The translations under genes were made by a program, and so were the position numbers. From WHSW01 sp963821345 (GTDB taxonomy: Bacteria; Actinomycetota; Thermoleophilia; Solirubrobacterales; 70-9): 64,000 nt of DNA. Each line of letters begins with the position of its first letter. Position 1 is the stretch's first letter. Of this stretch, positions 25,887-34,761 are shown one piece after another. Where the stretch lies: contig CAWGDM010000002.1 of the NCBI GenBank assembly GCA_963821345.1, positions 124,001-188,000 of the forward strand, in the 5' to 3' direction. Below the pieces are notes generated by a model. That model was not told where the DNA came from. It did not search any database and saw only the letters and a list, made by a program, of their open reading frames with translations.

Positions 25887-26761
25887 GGTCGCTTCGGGAA
25901 CTTCGAGAAGTCGGGCTTGCGGCCCTGCTGCCAGGAGTTGCGCCCCTCCTGGCCCTCTTCGCTCATGTAGAAGAGCAGGGTCGCGTCGTGCGACAGCTGC
26001 TGGAGCCCGGTCAGCCCGTCCTCGGCGGCGTTGAAGCTCGCCTTCAGCAGTCGGAGCGACAGGGGGGAGAGGCTGGCCATCTCGCGACACCAGGCGACCG
26101 ACTCGCGCTCCAGCTGATCGAGCGGCACGACGGAGTTGACGAGCCCCATCCGCAGCGACTCCTCGGCGTCGTACAGGCGGCAGAGGAACCAGATCTCCTT
26201 CGCCTTGCGAACCCCGACGGCGCGCGCCAGCAGACCCGCTCCGAAGCCGCCGTCGAAGCTACCGACCCGAGGGCCGGTCTGGCCGAAGACCGCGTTGTCG
26301 GCGGCGATCGAGAGGTCGCAGACCAGGTGCAGGATCTGGCCGCCGCCCACCGCGTAGCCCGCAACGGCGGCCAGCACCGGTTTGGGAAGGCGGCGAATCT
26401 GCACGTGCAGGTCGCCGACGTCGAGCCTGCCGATGCCCTGCTGGGCGACCTCGTCGTCGCCGATGTAGCCGTCGTCGCCGCGGATCCGCTGATCGCCGCC
26501 GGCGCAAAACGCCTCGTCTCCGGCGCCGGTGAAGATGATCGCGCCGACCTCGGTGTCGTCGCGTGCGCGGCCGAACGCGTCGCGCAGCTCGGCGAGCGTC
26601 TGCGGGCGGAAGGCGTTGCGGACCTCGGGCCGGTTGATCGTGACCCTCGCGATCGCCTCGGCGCGCTCATAGCGGATGTCGCCGTACTCGGCAGCGGGCT
26701 GCCAGTCGATCGGCGCGTAGAGCTCCTCGCTCGGCGGTGCGTCCTTGTGCGGGGTCGGCAC
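25883..26761 (-). CDS. menB: 1,4-Dihydroxy-2-naphthoyl-CoA synthase
   Basis: 292-residue crotonase-fold enzyme closing the naphthoquinone ring. YERAEAIARVTINRPEVRNA and FRPQTLAELRDAF are near 30-50. The oxyanion motif is FCAGGDQRIRGDDGYIG near 85; MenB-typical GYAVGGGQILHLVCDLSIAA lies near 133 and GQTGPRVGSFDGGFGAG near 158 (S/D of MenB). The C-terminal EGRNSWQQGRKPDFSKFP is a MenB hallmark. GTG 26761 is the only early start; it lies 12 bases from the divergent menE start. Confidence 0.95.
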   Translation of the reverse strand: MPTPHKDAPPSEELYAPIDWQPAAEYGDIRYERAEAIARVTINRPEVRNAFRPQTLAELRDAFGRARDDTEVGAIIFTGAGDEAFCAGGDQRIRGDDGYIGDDEVAQQGIGRLDVGDLHVQIRRLPKPVLAAVAGYAVGGGQILHLVCDLSIAADNAVFGQTGPRVGSFDGGFGAGLLARAVGVRKAKEIWFLCRLYDAEESLRMGLVNSVVPLDQLERESVAWCREMASLSPLSLRLLKASFNAAEDGLTGLQQLSHDATLLFYMSEEGQEGRNSWQQGRKPDFSKFPKRP

Positions 26762-26773
26762 GGGGTCGCAACA

Positions 26774-28108
26774 ATGCCACAGATGCTGCTCGATAACTGG
26801 CTCTCCCAGCGCGCCCAGACATGCCCGGACCGCTGCGCGCTGATCGCCGATCGTCAGCAGCTCACCTACGCGGAACTGGAGCGCGAGGCGACCGCCGCCG
26901 CCCGCCGTCTGGCCGCCCGCGGGGCGCGCCGCGGCGCGACCGTGGCGCTGATGCTGCCCGCCGGGGTCGAGTACGTGATCCTGCTGCACGCGCTGATGAA
27001 GCTTGGCGCGGTCGCCTACCCGATCAACACCCGCCTCTCGCAGGCCGAGATCGACGCCGAGCTGAAGCGGGCCGAGCCGCTGTTGATGGTCAACGACTCG
27101 CCCGACCCGGGCCTGACCGAGGCCGACCTGCCGCTGCTCGGCGAGCACGACCTCTCCGAGCTTCACTGCCGGATCCTGACCAGCGGGACCTCCGGCGGGC
27201 CGCGCGCGGTCGAGCTCACCTACGGCAACCACCTCTGGAGCGCCGTCGGCTCGGCCTTCAACCTCGGGGTCGAGCCGACCGATCGCTGGCTCTGCTGCCT
27301 GCCGCTGTTTCACGTCAGCGGCATCTCGATCGTGATGCGAAGCGTGATCTACGGGACCACGGCAGTCGTCCACGACGGGTTCGACGTCGACCGGGTTGCA
27401 GCCGCGCTCGAGGGCGACGGGGTCACCGTCGTCTCGCTGGTGCCGACCCAGCTGCGGCGGCTGCTCGAGGCCGGGGTCGACCTGCTGCCGCTGCGCGCGG
27501 TCCTCGTCGGCGGCGGGCCGGTGCCGACCGACGTGCTCGAGGAGGCGCTGGGCCGCGGCGCCACCGTCGTCCAGACCTACGGGTTGACCGAGACCGCGTC
27601 GCAGGTGACGACGCTGTCGCCGGGCGAGGCCGCGACGAGGGTCGGCTCGGCGGGCCGGCCGCTGCTCACCACCCACCTGCGGATCCAGGACGAGGAGATC
27701 CTGGTCCAGGGCCCGACGGTGGCGCCGGGCGCCGCAGACGAGGACGGCTGGCTACACACGGGCGACCTCGGCCGGATCGACGACGAGGGCTTTCTGTACG
27801 TCACCGACCGGCTCGGCGACATGATCGTCACCGGGGGCGAGAACGTGCTTCCGACCGAGGTTGAAGAGGTGCTGATGCGCCATCCCGCGGTCGCCGACGC
27901 CGCGGTCGTCGGCCGCGCGGACGAGCGCTGGCAGGAGGCGGTGACCGCGGTCGTCGTCCGCCGCGACTCGGCCGAGGTCAGCGCCGAGGAGCTGCGCACT
28001 CACTGCACCGCCGAGCTCGCCGGCTACAAGGTGCCGAAGTCGGTCGAGTTCGTCTCCGAGCTGCCGCGGACGGCATCGGGCAAGCTGATGCGCCGGGAGC
28101 TGCGGTGA
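26774..28108 (+). CDS. menE: o-Succinylbenzoate-CoA ligase
   Basis: 444-residue adenylate-forming enzyme activating o-succinylbenzoate. The P-loop ILTSGTSGGPRAVELTYGN is near 136, the adenine site VVQTYGLTETASQ near 265, the hinge WLHTGDLGRIDDEGFLYV near 325 with D of GD and R of TDRLGDMI, and the catalytic lysine in PRTASGKLMRREL at the end. Compact, as MenE usually is. ATG 26774 was chosen; ATG 26783 is also in frame. It diverges from menB, so the two halves of the men cluster share a 12-base gap. Confidence 0.9.
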   Translation: MPQMLLDNWLSQRAQTCPDRCALIADRQQLTYAELEREATAAARRLAARGARRGATVALMLPAGVEYVILLHALMKLGAVAYPINTRLSQAEIDAELKRAEPLLMVNDSPDPGLTEADLPLLGEHDLSELHCRILTSGTSGGPRAVELTYGNHLWSAVGSAFNLGVEPTDRWLCCLPLFHVSGISIVMRSVIYGTTAVVHDGFDVDRVAAALEGDGVTVVSLVPTQLRRLLEAGVDLLPLRAVLVGGGPVPTDVLEEALGRGATVVQTYGLTETASQVTTLSPGEAATRVGSAGRPLLTTHLRIQDEEILVQGPTVAPGAADEDGWLHTGDLGRIDDEGFLYVTDRLGDMIVTGGENVLPTEVEEVLMRHPAVADAAVVGRADERWQEAVTAVVVRRDSAEVSAEELRTHCTAELAGYKVPKSVEFVSELPRTASGKLMRRELR

Positions 28109-28158
28109 GTCGCGAGTTCACGGAGTTGTTCATGAAGCGGCCGGAGGCGGGCTCGTGA
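28105..28158 (+). other. Possible 17-codon bridge reading frame between menE and the MDR gene
   Basis: GTG at 28105 overlaps the menE TGA, and the frame (MSREFTELFMKRPEAGS) ends at a TGA that overlaps the GTG of the next gene. It could simply keep ribosomes moving across the 46-base gap. No evidence that the peptide itself matters. Confidence 0.25.
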
Positions 28159-29327
28159 AGGCGGTTACCTGCACCGACTCGCGGCTCGAGGTGGCCGAGG
28201 TCCCGGACCCGGTGCCGGCGAGCGGGCAGCTGCTGATCGAGGTCACCCGCTGCGGGATCTGCGGCTCCGACCTGCACGCGCGTCATCACTGCGACGAACT
28301 TGCCGAGGTGATGGCGGACACCGGCTATGACGCATTCATGCGCTCGGAGCACAGCGTCGTCTTCGGTCACGAGTTCACGGGCGAGGTCGCCGACCACGGG
28401 CCCGGCTCGCGTAAACGCCTGGCGACCGGAACGCCGATCGTCGCGATGCCGTTGCTCCGCCGCGACGATGGCATCCACGGCATCGGCCTGTCGGAGTCCG
28501 CTCCCGGCGGCTACGCGGAGCAGCTGCTGGTCGAGGAGTCGCTCGCGCTCCCGGTCACCAACGGGCTCGCTGCGGAGGTCGCGGCGCTGACCGAGCCGCT
28601 GGCGGTCGGTCTGCATGCTGTTCGCCGCGGCGACGTCTCCAAGCGCCAGGTCGCGATCGTAATCGGCTGCGGGCCGGTGGGGCTGGCGGTGATCCTGATG
28701 CTCAAGGGCGCAGGAGTGAAGACCGTGGTCGCCAGCGACTTCTCCGCCGCCCGCCGCGAGCTGGCCGCGGCTTGTGGAGCGGACGTCGTCGTCGATCCCC
28801 GCGAGGGTTCGCCGTTTTCGGCGGCCGCCGGCCGCGGCCACCTGACCAGCGCCCCGGAGGCATTCGAGCTCGCCGTCGGGACGATGGAGAAGCTGCGGCG
28901 GCTGCCGCTGCCGTGGCACCACGTGATGCGCATTGGCGAGCGGCTCGGTGCGGGGCCCAAGCACCCGGTGGTGTTCGAGTGCGTCGGCGTCCCGGGCGTG
29001 ATCGACGAGATCATCACCGCGGCGCCGCTGTTCTCGCGGGTCGTCGTCGTCGGCGTCTGCATGGGGGACGACCGGATCCGGCCGTCGATGGCGATCAACA
29101 AGGAGATCGACCTCCGGTTCGTGCTCGCCTACACCCCGGTCGACTTCCGCGATGCGCTGCACCTGCTCGCCGAGGGCGAGGTCGACCCCCGTCCCCTGCT
29201 GACCGGCGAGGTCGGCCTGCCCGGCGTCGAAGCCGCCTTCGACGCCCTCGCCGACCCCGAGGAGCACGCGAAGATCCTGATCGACCCGCGCAGCGCGGCG
29301 GCGAAGCCCGGGCGCGTGAGTCCCTAG
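28155..29327 (+). CDS. Zinc-dependent MDR alcohol/polyol dehydrogenase
   Basis: 390 residues. Catalytic-zinc residues lie in RCGICGSDLHARHH near 35 and GHEFTGEVADHG near 78, and the NAD motif VAIVIGCGPVGLAVILML near 173-190 is followed by the acidic VVASDFSA. The structural-zinc four-cysteine loop seen in classical ADHs is absent; the segment carries only RRDDGIHG. An insert of about 35 residues (REGSPFSAAAGRGHLTSAPE) follows the Rossmann start, as in butanediol or formaldehyde-like MDRs. Substrate unknown. It follows menE but is probably not a menaquinone enzyme. Confidence 0.85.
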   Translation: MKAVTCTDSRLEVAEVPDPVPASGQLLIEVTRCGICGSDLHARHHCDELAEVMADTGYDAFMRSEHSVVFGHEFTGEVADHGPGSRKRLATGTPIVAMPLLRRDDGIHGIGLSESAPGGYAEQLLVEESLALPVTNGLAAEVAALTEPLAVGLHAVRRGDVSKRQVAIVIGCGPVGLAVILMLKGAGVKTVVASDFSAARRELAAACGADVVVDPREGSPFSAAAGRGHLTSAPEAFELAVGTMEKLRRLPLPWHHVMRIGERLGAGPKHPVVFECVGVPGVIDEIITAAPLFSRVVVVGVCMGDDRIRPSMAINKEIDLRFVLAYTPVDFRDALHLLAEGEVDPRPLLTGEVGLPGVEAAFDALADPEEHAKILIDPRSAAAKPGRVSP

Positions 29328-29330
29328 AGT
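29325..29330 (+). promoter_or_regulatory. -10 hexamer TAGAGT of ilvC
   Basis: TAGAGT overlaps the MDR stop codon (TAG 29325-29327) and is 8 bases before the ilvC ATG. Confidence 0.6.
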
Positions 29331-29338
29331 CCCGCGCC

Positions 29339-30343
29339 ATGCCTGACGACGGAATCTTTTACGACGCCGATGCCAACCCCGACGCGCTCAAGGGCAAGAC
29401 GATCGCGATCCTCGGCTACGGATCGCAGGGCCATGCCCACGCGCTCAACCTGAAGGAGTCCGGCCACGACGTCGTCGTCGGGCTGCGCGCGGACTCCGCC
29501 AGCCGCGCCGCCGCCGAGCAGGCGGGGCTCGAGGTGCTCGACACCGCCGACGCCGCCAGCCGCGGCGACGTGGTCATGGTCCTGCTCCCGGACGAGAAGC
29601 AGGGCGAGATCTGGGAGTCCGAGATCAAGGACGGCATCGCGCCCGGGAACCTGCTGATGTTCGGGCACGGGTTCTCGATCCACTTCGGCGAGATCGACCC
29701 GCCCGCCGGTGTCGACGTCGGCATGGTCGCCCCCAAGGGCCCCGGCCATCTGGTCCGTCGCCAGTACGAGGAGGGCAAGGGCGTCCCCTGTCTGATGGCG
29801 ATCCACGAGGACGCCTCCGGCACCGCTCGCGAGCAGGTGCTGGCCTACGCGAGCGGGATCGGCGGTGGGCGCGCCGGGATCATCGAGACCACCTTCAAGG
29901 ACGAGTGCGAGACCGACCTGTTCGGCGAGCAGTCGGTCCTTTGCGGCGGCGCGACCGAGCTGGTCCGCGCGGGGTTCGAGACCCTGGTCGAGGCCGGCTA
30001 CGACCCGCGTCTGGCCTACTTCGAGACCCTGCACGAGTTGAAGCTGATCGTCGATCTGATGTACGAGAAGGGCGTCCAGGGGATGCGCTTCTCGATCTCG
30101 AACACGGCCGAGTACGGCGACATGACCCGGGGCCCGAAGGTGATCGGACCCGAGGTCCGCGAGGCGATGAAGCAGGTGCTGGCCGACATCCAGTCGGGCG
30201 AATTCGCCAAGGAGTGGATCGCCGAAAACCGCGCCGGGGCCGAGAACTTCAACCGCCTGCGCGACGAGGCGGCCGGCCACCAGATCGAGAGCGTCGGCAG
30301 GGACCTGCGCTCGATGATGCCCTGGATCGACCAGGAGTTCTGA
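29339..30343 (+). CDS. ilvC: Ketol-acid reductoisomerase (class I)
   Basis: 334 residues, the short class I form. The NADPH motif is ILGYGSQGHAHALNLKESGH near 20-39. Then come VMVLLPDEKQGEIW near 79, the substrate-site VAPKGPGHLVRRQYEEG near 130, metal ligands D and E in TFKDECETDLFGEQSVLCGG near 186 and the second E pair in FETLHELKLIVDLMYEKG near 225. Isomerises and reduces acetolactate in valine, leucine and isoleucine synthesis. ATG 29339 is fixed by the conserved N-terminus and the -10 hexamer; longer frames are shadows of the upstream gene. Confidence 0.96.
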   Translation: MPDDGIFYDADANPDALKGKTIAILGYGSQGHAHALNLKESGHDVVVGLRADSASRAAAEQAGLEVLDTADAASRGDVVMVLLPDEKQGEIWESEIKDGIAPGNLLMFGHGFSIHFGEIDPPAGVDVGMVAPKGPGHLVRRQYEEGKGVPCLMAIHEDASGTAREQVLAYASGIGGGRAGIIETTFKDECETDLFGEQSVLCGGATELVRAGFETLVEAGYDPRLAYFETLHELKLIVDLMYEKGVQGMRFSISNTAEYGDMTRGPKVIGPEVREAMKQVLADIQSGEFAKEWIAENRAGAENFNRLRDEAAGHQIESVGRDLRSMMPWIDQEF

Positions 30344-30419
30344 GCTCGTTCACATCTGCGGTCCGACGGGCGTGCGAAGATCGCGCCCGGCCTCCCAACG
30401 ACTTAGAAGAAAGGGATCA

Positions 30420-31046
30420 ATGGAAGCCGCAACTCCCGCACCACCTCCGCCTCCGCCTCCGCCGGAAGCCGCAGGAGGGGCCTATTCGGTCCAACTCGAT
30501 GCCGAGCGCGCGGATCATCTCAACCGCTTTCTGCCGCTGATCAAGTGGCTCCTTGCGCTCCCGCATTGGATCGTGTTGTTCTTCCTGTTCATCGGAGCGG
30601 CCGTCGCGATCCTGATCTCGTTCTTCGCGACGATCATCACCGGGCGCTGGCCGAGGGGACTGTTCAACTTCGTGGTTGGGGTGCTTAGGTGGACGAACCG
30701 CGTATATGCGTACACGCTGCTGCTCACAGATCGCTATCCCCCGTTCTCATTGGACGATGACGATTCGTATCCGCTGCGAGTGGACATCGACTATCCCGAG
30801 CACGTCGATCGTTGGCGCCCGCTGGTCAGCTGGCTCCTGATCCTGCCCTACGCGATTGTCGCTTCGCTGCTCATGCAGCTCGCGTACATAGTCGCGTTCA
30901 TCAGCGTGTTCGTGATCTTGTTCACCGCGAAGCTTCCGGAGGGGCTGTTCAACCTGATCGTCAACCCGATGCGCTGGCAGCTCCGTGCGGGTACGTACCA
31001 CGTCTGGATGGCGACGAAGTACCCGCCGTTCGAGTGGGAGGACTGA
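30420..31046 (+). CDS. DUF4389-type membrane protein with internal duplication
   Basis: 208 residues. After a proline stretch (APPPPPPPPEAA) come two copies of the same unit. The first is LLALPHWIVLFFLFIGAAVA with RGLFNFVVGVLRWTNRVYAY and DRYPPFSLDDD. The second is LLILPYAIVASLLMQLAYIV with EGLFNLIVNPMRWQLRAGTY and TKYPPFEWED. Four membrane helices in total. The repeated [RE]GLFN..V and [RK]YPPF signatures are what I associate with DUF4389; function unknown. A purine-rich ribosome site AGAAGAAAGGG lies before the ATG at 30420. The 76-base gap after ilvC holds a weak hairpin (GGGCG/CGCCC). Confidence 0.82.
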   Translation: MEAATPAPPPPPPPPEAAGGAYSVQLDAERADHLNRFLPLIKWLLALPHWIVLFFLFIGAAVAILISFFATIITGRWPRGLFNFVVGVLRWTNRVYAYTLLLTDRYPPFSLDDDDSYPLRVDIDYPEHVDRWRPLVSWLLILPYAIVASLLMQLAYIVAFISVFVILFTAKLPEGLFNLIVNPMRWQLRAGTYHVWMATKYPPFEWED

Positions 31047-31047
31047 G

Positions 31048-31509
31048 CTACTCGCCCAGGACCTTGATCACGAGCCGCTTTCTGCGGCGGCCGTCGAATT
31101 CGAGGTAGAAGATCGCCTGCCAGGGGCCGAGGTCCAAGCGGGCCTCGGTCACCGGCACGATCACCTGGTGGTGGACGAGCAGGTTCTTGAGGTGCGCGTC
31201 CCCGTTGTCCTCGCCGCCACGGTGGTGGCGGTAGTCGCCGGGGTCGGGTGAGAGCTGGCGGGCGACGTCGTTGGCGGGCGGCTGCCACGAGGGCGGCGCC
31301 AGCTTGTCGAGCCACTCCAGCGTGTCGGCCTGGATCCCGGGCTCGTCGTCGTTGATCCAGACCCCGGCGGTGATGTGCATCGCCGAGACCAGCGCCATGC
31401 CTTCGGCGATCCCGGACGCGTCGACCGCGGCCTGGACCTCCTCGGTGATGCGGACGAACTCGCGGCGCTCGTCGGTCTCGAAGGTCAGGTACGCGGTGTG
31501 AGACTTCAC
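31048..31509 (-). CDS. YjbQ/UPF0047 family protein
   Basis: 153 residues covering the whole family: REFVRITEEVQAAVDASGI near 16, LVSAMHITAGVWINDDEPG near 40, HHRGGEDNGDAHLKNLLVHH near 94 with the conserved His-rich metal site, and LGPWQAIFYLEFDG near 127. E. coli YjbQ has weak thiamine-phosphate synthase activity in vitro, but the true role is unsettled. GTG start overlaps the cupin stop (GTGA), so the two are a coupled pair. Confidence 0.9.
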   Translation of the reverse strand: MKSHTAYLTFETDERREFVRITEEVQAAVDASGIAEGMALVSAMHITAGVWINDDEPGIQADTLEWLDKLAPPSWQPPANDVARQLSPDPGDYRHHRGGEDNGDAHLKNLLVHHQVIVPVTEARLDLGPWQAIFYLEFDGRRRKRLVIKVLGE

Positions 31510-31934
31510 GCGCCCGAGTGAATCGGGCGCGGGCTGCCGTCGTCGCCCTCGGGCAGCAGCCCGTCGCGGCCGACGTAGCCGCCCGCGGCGCCGACGACCA
31601 CGTAGACGGCGTCGTCGGGCCCGTGGTTGCGGATCGAGCGCACGGTGGGCGCGTCGACGCGGGCGATTCCGCCGGGGCCGAGCTTGTGGCGGTCGCCGTC
31701 GTTGAGCGCGATCTCGATCTCGCCGCTGTGGACGAAGTAGAGCTCCTGCTGGCGCTCGTGCATGTGGGGGCCGCTGTCGATCCCGGCCGGCAAAACGATC
31801 GCGTTGACGCCGAACTCGGTCACCCCTAACCCGCTGCGGATCTTGCGGAATCCGTAACCTTCCCCGAGCCCGTCGAGGCTGGCGACCGCGTAGCCGGCGC
31901 CCTCGATCGGTTCCTTCGCCTCTTCCAAGCTCAT
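31506..31934 (-). CDS. Cupin-domain protein
   Basis: 142 residues with one cupin barrel. Motif 1 is GIDSGPHMHERQQELYFVHS near 52-71 (His-His-Gln-Glu metal site), and motif 2 is LGPGGIARVDAPTVRSIRNH near 86-105, with the final His. A mononuclear metal cupin with no recognised substrate. ATG 31934 follows TAGGGT by 7 bases on the minus strand. Coupled to the YjbQ gene and divergent from serC. Confidence 0.82.
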   Translation of the reverse strand: MSLEEAKEPIEGAGYAVASLDGLGEGYGFRKIRSGLGVTEFGVNAIVLPAGIDSGPHMHERQQELYFVHSGEIEIALNDGDRHKLGPGGIARVDAPTVRSIRNHGPDDAVYVVVGAAGGYVGRDGLLPEGDDGSPRPIHSGA

Positions 31935-31941
31935 CGCGAGC

Positions 31942-31947
31942 ACCCTA
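31942..31947 (-). promoter_or_regulatory. -10 hexamer TAGGGT of the cupin-YjbQ pair
   Basis: On the minus strand TAGGGT is 7 bases before the ATG at 31934, in the 31-base gap shared with serC. Confidence 0.5.
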
Positions 31948-31965
31948 TCCACTCCGCCGCCGACC

Positions 31966-33102
31966 ATGAACCCAACCCCTGCACGCCTTCCGCAAGAACT
32001 GAGGCCCGCCGACGGGCGGTTCGGATGCGGACCCTCGAAGGTCCGCCCCGAGGCGCTCGCGGCGCTTGCCGACGCGAGCATGTTGATCGGCACCTCGCAT
32101 CGCCAGCGCCCGGTCAAGGATCTGGTCGCCCGGGCCCGCGCGGGGATCGCCGAGCTGTTCGGGGCGCCCGACGGCTACGAGGTGGCGCTCGGCAACGGCG
32201 GTACGACCGCTTTCTGGGACGCTGCCGCCGCGGGCCTGATCGCCGAGCGCGCCCTGCACCTGACCTACGGGGAGTTCTCGTCCAAGTTCGCCAAGGCGAC
32301 CGCCGCCGCGCCGTTCCTGGCCGACCCGATCGTGATCGAGGCGGAGCCCGGCGACGCACCCGAGCCTCGCGCCGACTCGGCCGCCGACGCGCTCGCCTGG
32401 GCCCACAACGAGACCTCGACCGGGGTGATGGTGGAGGTCAAGCGCCCGGCGGACGCCGGCGACGCGCTGGTGTTGGTCGACGCCACGTCGGGCGCCGGCG
32501 GGCTGACCTTCGACCCGGCGCAGGCGGACGTCTACTACTTCGCCCCGCAGAAGGGCTTCGGCTCCGACGGCGGCCTGTGGCTGGCGCTGCTCAGCCCGGC
32601 GGCGATCGAGCGGATCGAGCGCCTCGACGGCGCCGAGGGCCGCTGGCAGCCCGCCTCGCTCTCGCTGGCGACCGCGCTCGACAACTCCCGCAAGGACCAG
32701 ACGTACAACACGCCCGCGGTCGCGACCCTGCTGCTGTTGGTCGACCAGATCGAGTGGATGCTCGGCTCGGGCGGCCTCGACTGGTGCGTCGAGCGCTGCC
32801 GCGCGTCATCGGGCCACCTATACGACTGGGCCGAGGCGAGCGAGGTCGCGACCCCGTTCGTCGCCGACCCGGCGAAGCGCTCGTCCGTGGTCGGGACGAT
32901 CGACTTCGACGACGCCGTCGACGCGGCAGCGCTGGCCGCGGCGCTGCGCGCCAACGGGATCGTCGACACCGAGCCCTATCGCAAGCTTGGCCGCAACCAG
33001 CTGCGGATCGGGATGTTCCCGGCGATCGACCCGGCCGACGTCGAGGCGCTGACCGCCTGCGTCGACTGGCTGATCGACAACGAGCCCGGGGTCCGACTGT
33101 GA
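31966..33102 (+). CDS. serC: Phosphoserine aminotransferase
   Basis: 378-residue PLP enzyme of serine synthesis (3-phosphohydroxypyruvate to phosphoserine), of the actinobacterial long type. ELRPADGRFGCGPSKVRPEA and MLIGTSHRQRPVKDLV are near 12-45, GNGGTTAFWDAAAAG near 77, HNETSTGVMVEVKRP near 146, and the PLP lysine in YYFAPQKGFGSDGGLW near 190. LGRNQLRIGMFPAIDPADV closes it. ATG at 31966. It is followed by junction element A and serA, so the two serine genes are cotranscribed. Confidence 0.94.
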   Translation: MNPTPARLPQELRPADGRFGCGPSKVRPEALAALADASMLIGTSHRQRPVKDLVARARAGIAELFGAPDGYEVALGNGGTTAFWDAAAAGLIAERALHLTYGEFSSKFAKATAAAPFLADPIVIEAEPGDAPEPRADSAADALAWAHNETSTGVMVEVKRPADAGDALVLVDATSGAGGLTFDPAQADVYYFAPQKGFGSDGGLWLALLSPAAIERIERLDGAEGRWQPASLSLATALDNSRKDQTYNTPAVATLLLLVDQIEWMLGSGGLDWCVERCRASSGHLYDWAEASEVATPFVADPAKRSSVVGTIDFDDAVDAAALAAALRANGIVDTEPYRKLGRNQLRIGMFPAIDPADVEALTACVDWLIDNEPGVRL

Positions 33103-33154
33103 CGCGGAGGCCGACAGGACGCAGCGGACCCCCGCCGCCGTCGAGGCGGCTGTC
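33099..33154 (+). repeat. Junction element, copy A (serC-serA)
   Basis: It starts with GTGACGCGGAG on the serC stop. The hairpin has left arm CCGCC (33132-33136), loop GCCGTCGA (33137-33144) and right arm GGCGG (33145-33149), then five bases CTGTC to the serA GTG. A frame of 20 codons (33099-33158) begins with a GTG overlapping the serC stop and ends in a TGA overlapping the serA start. The same size and arrangement occur in copy C. Confidence 0.7.
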
Positions 33155-34759
33155 GTGAGCGGGCCGCGGACGCTCGACGACCCGGTGCCGCGGGTCCTGG
33201 TCAAGGAGAAGATCGCCGACGCAGGCATCGACCTGCTGCGGACCGAGTTCGACGTCGAGCTCGGGGTCGACTGGGACCAGTCAGAGCTCGAGCGCCGGAT
33301 CGGGGAGTTCGACGCGATCTTGATCCGCTCGGCGACCAAGATGACCGTCGACCTGATCGGCCGCGCCGACCGGTTGAAGGTGATCGGCCGCGCCGGCACC
33401 GGGGTCGACAACGTCGACATGGAGGCGGCGACCAAGCGTGGGATCATCGTCGCCAACGCGCCGGAGTCGAACTCGATCGCCGCCGCCGAGCACACCCTCG
33501 CGCTCGCTCTGGCGCTGTGTCGCAACGTGCCCCAGGCGCACTCCTCGCTGGTCGACGGCGAGTGGGCGCGGTCGCGCTACGGCGGCAACGAGCTCTACGG
33601 CAAGACCCTCGGCGTGATCGGCTTCGGGCGCATCGGCCAGCTGGTCGCCAAGCGCGCCCAGTCGTTCGAGATGGACGTGGTCGGGTTCGACAAGTTCGTC
33701 TCCCCCGAGCGCTTCCGCGAGCTCGGGGTCGAGGGCGCCGAGTCGCTCGAGGACCTCTACGCGCGCTCCGACCTGATCACCCTGCACGTGCCGAAGACGC
33801 CCGAGACCGAGAACATGATCGGCGACGAGGCGATCGCCGCGATGCGCGAGGGAGTGCGGATCGTCAACTGCGCCCGCGGGCCGCTGGTCGACCTAGACGC
33901 CGTCCTGCGCGGGCTCGAGTCGGGGCGGGTCGCCGGGGTCGCGCTCGACGTCTTCCCGGAGGAGCCGTTCACCGAGCACCCGCTGTTCGAGCGCGACGAC
34001 GTCGTCGTCACGCCGCACCTGGGCGCGTCCACGGCTGAGGCGCAGGACCGCGCCGGGGTCGACACGGCGGGCCAGGTGCGCGCCGCGCTGACCGGCGGCG
34101 TGGTCACCAACGCGGTCAACATCGCCGCCGTCCACCCCGAGGCGATGGAGGCGCTGGCGCCGTTCGTGCCGCTGTGCGAGAAGCTCGGGCGCCTCGCCCA
34201 GGGCCTCGGCGGGGGAGCCGTGGACCGGGTCGAGGTCTCGTTCCACGGCCGGATCGCCGAGCACGACACGCGGCTGCTGGGGATCGCCGTTCTGGTCGGG
34301 ATCCTCTCCGGCCACACCGAGGAGCCGGTCAACCTCGTCAACGCGCCGGCGATAGCCGAGGACCGCGGAATCGAGCTCACCGAGCGCAAGGAGTCGGCGT
34401 CCGACGACTTCACCGAGCTGGTCACCGTGAGAATCGGCGATGTCGAGGTCGCCGGCACCGGCGTCGGCCCGCGCAACATCCCCTACCTGGTCGGGGTCTG
34501 GGGCCAGAGCTTCTACATGCCCTTCGGGGACCACCTGGCGATCTTCCGCTACGCCGACCAGCCCGGGATGATCGGCCGGGTCGGGACCGCTTTCGGCCAT
34601 CACGGCGTCAACATCGACTCGGCCGCGGTCGGCGCCGAGGCGAGCGGCGACGGCGAGGCGGTGATGGCGCTGACCACGGACGCCCCGGTGCCGCAGGCGG
34701 TGATCGACGAGATCGTCTCCGGCGACGCCTTCTCGGTCGGCCGCGCGGTCTCGCTCTAG
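33155..34759 (+). CDS. serA: D-3-phosphoglycerate dehydrogenase (long form)
   Basis: 534 residues: substrate domain, NAD domain, allosteric substrate-binding domain and C-terminal ACT domain, as in mycobacterial SerA. RSATKMTVDLI and VIGRAGTGVDNVDMEAATKRG are near 55-90, the NAD motif GVIGFGRIGQLVAKRAQSF near 150, catalytic R in VNCARGPLVD near 233, E in ALDVFPEEPF near 262 and H in VTPHLGASTAEAQDRAG near 285. The ACT domain is LAIFRYADQPGMIGRVGTAF near 462. Oxidises 3-phosphoglycerate; serine feedback is likely through ACT/ASB. Confidence 0.96.
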   Translation: MSGPRTLDDPVPRVLVKEKIADAGIDLLRTEFDVELGVDWDQSELERRIGEFDAILIRSATKMTVDLIGRADRLKVIGRAGTGVDNVDMEAATKRGIIVANAPESNSIAAAEHTLALALALCRNVPQAHSSLVDGEWARSRYGGNELYGKTLGVIGFGRIGQLVAKRAQSFEMDVVGFDKFVSPERFRELGVEGAESLEDLYARSDLITLHVPKTPETENMIGDEAIAAMREGVRIVNCARGPLVDLDAVLRGLESGRVAGVALDVFPEEPFTEHPLFERDDVVVTPHLGASTAEAQDRAGVDTAGQVRAALTGGVVTNAVNIAAVHPEAMEALAPFVPLCEKLGRLAQGLGGGAVDRVEVSFHGRIAEHDTRLLGIAVLVGILSGHTEEPVNLVNAPAIAEDRGIELTERKESASDDFTELVTVRIGDVEVAGTGVGPRNIPYLVGVWGQSFYMPFGDHLAIFRYADQPGMIGRVGTAFGHHGVNIDSAAVGAEASGDGEAVMALTTDAPVPQAVIDEIVSGDAFSVGRAVSL

Positions 34760-34761
34760 GC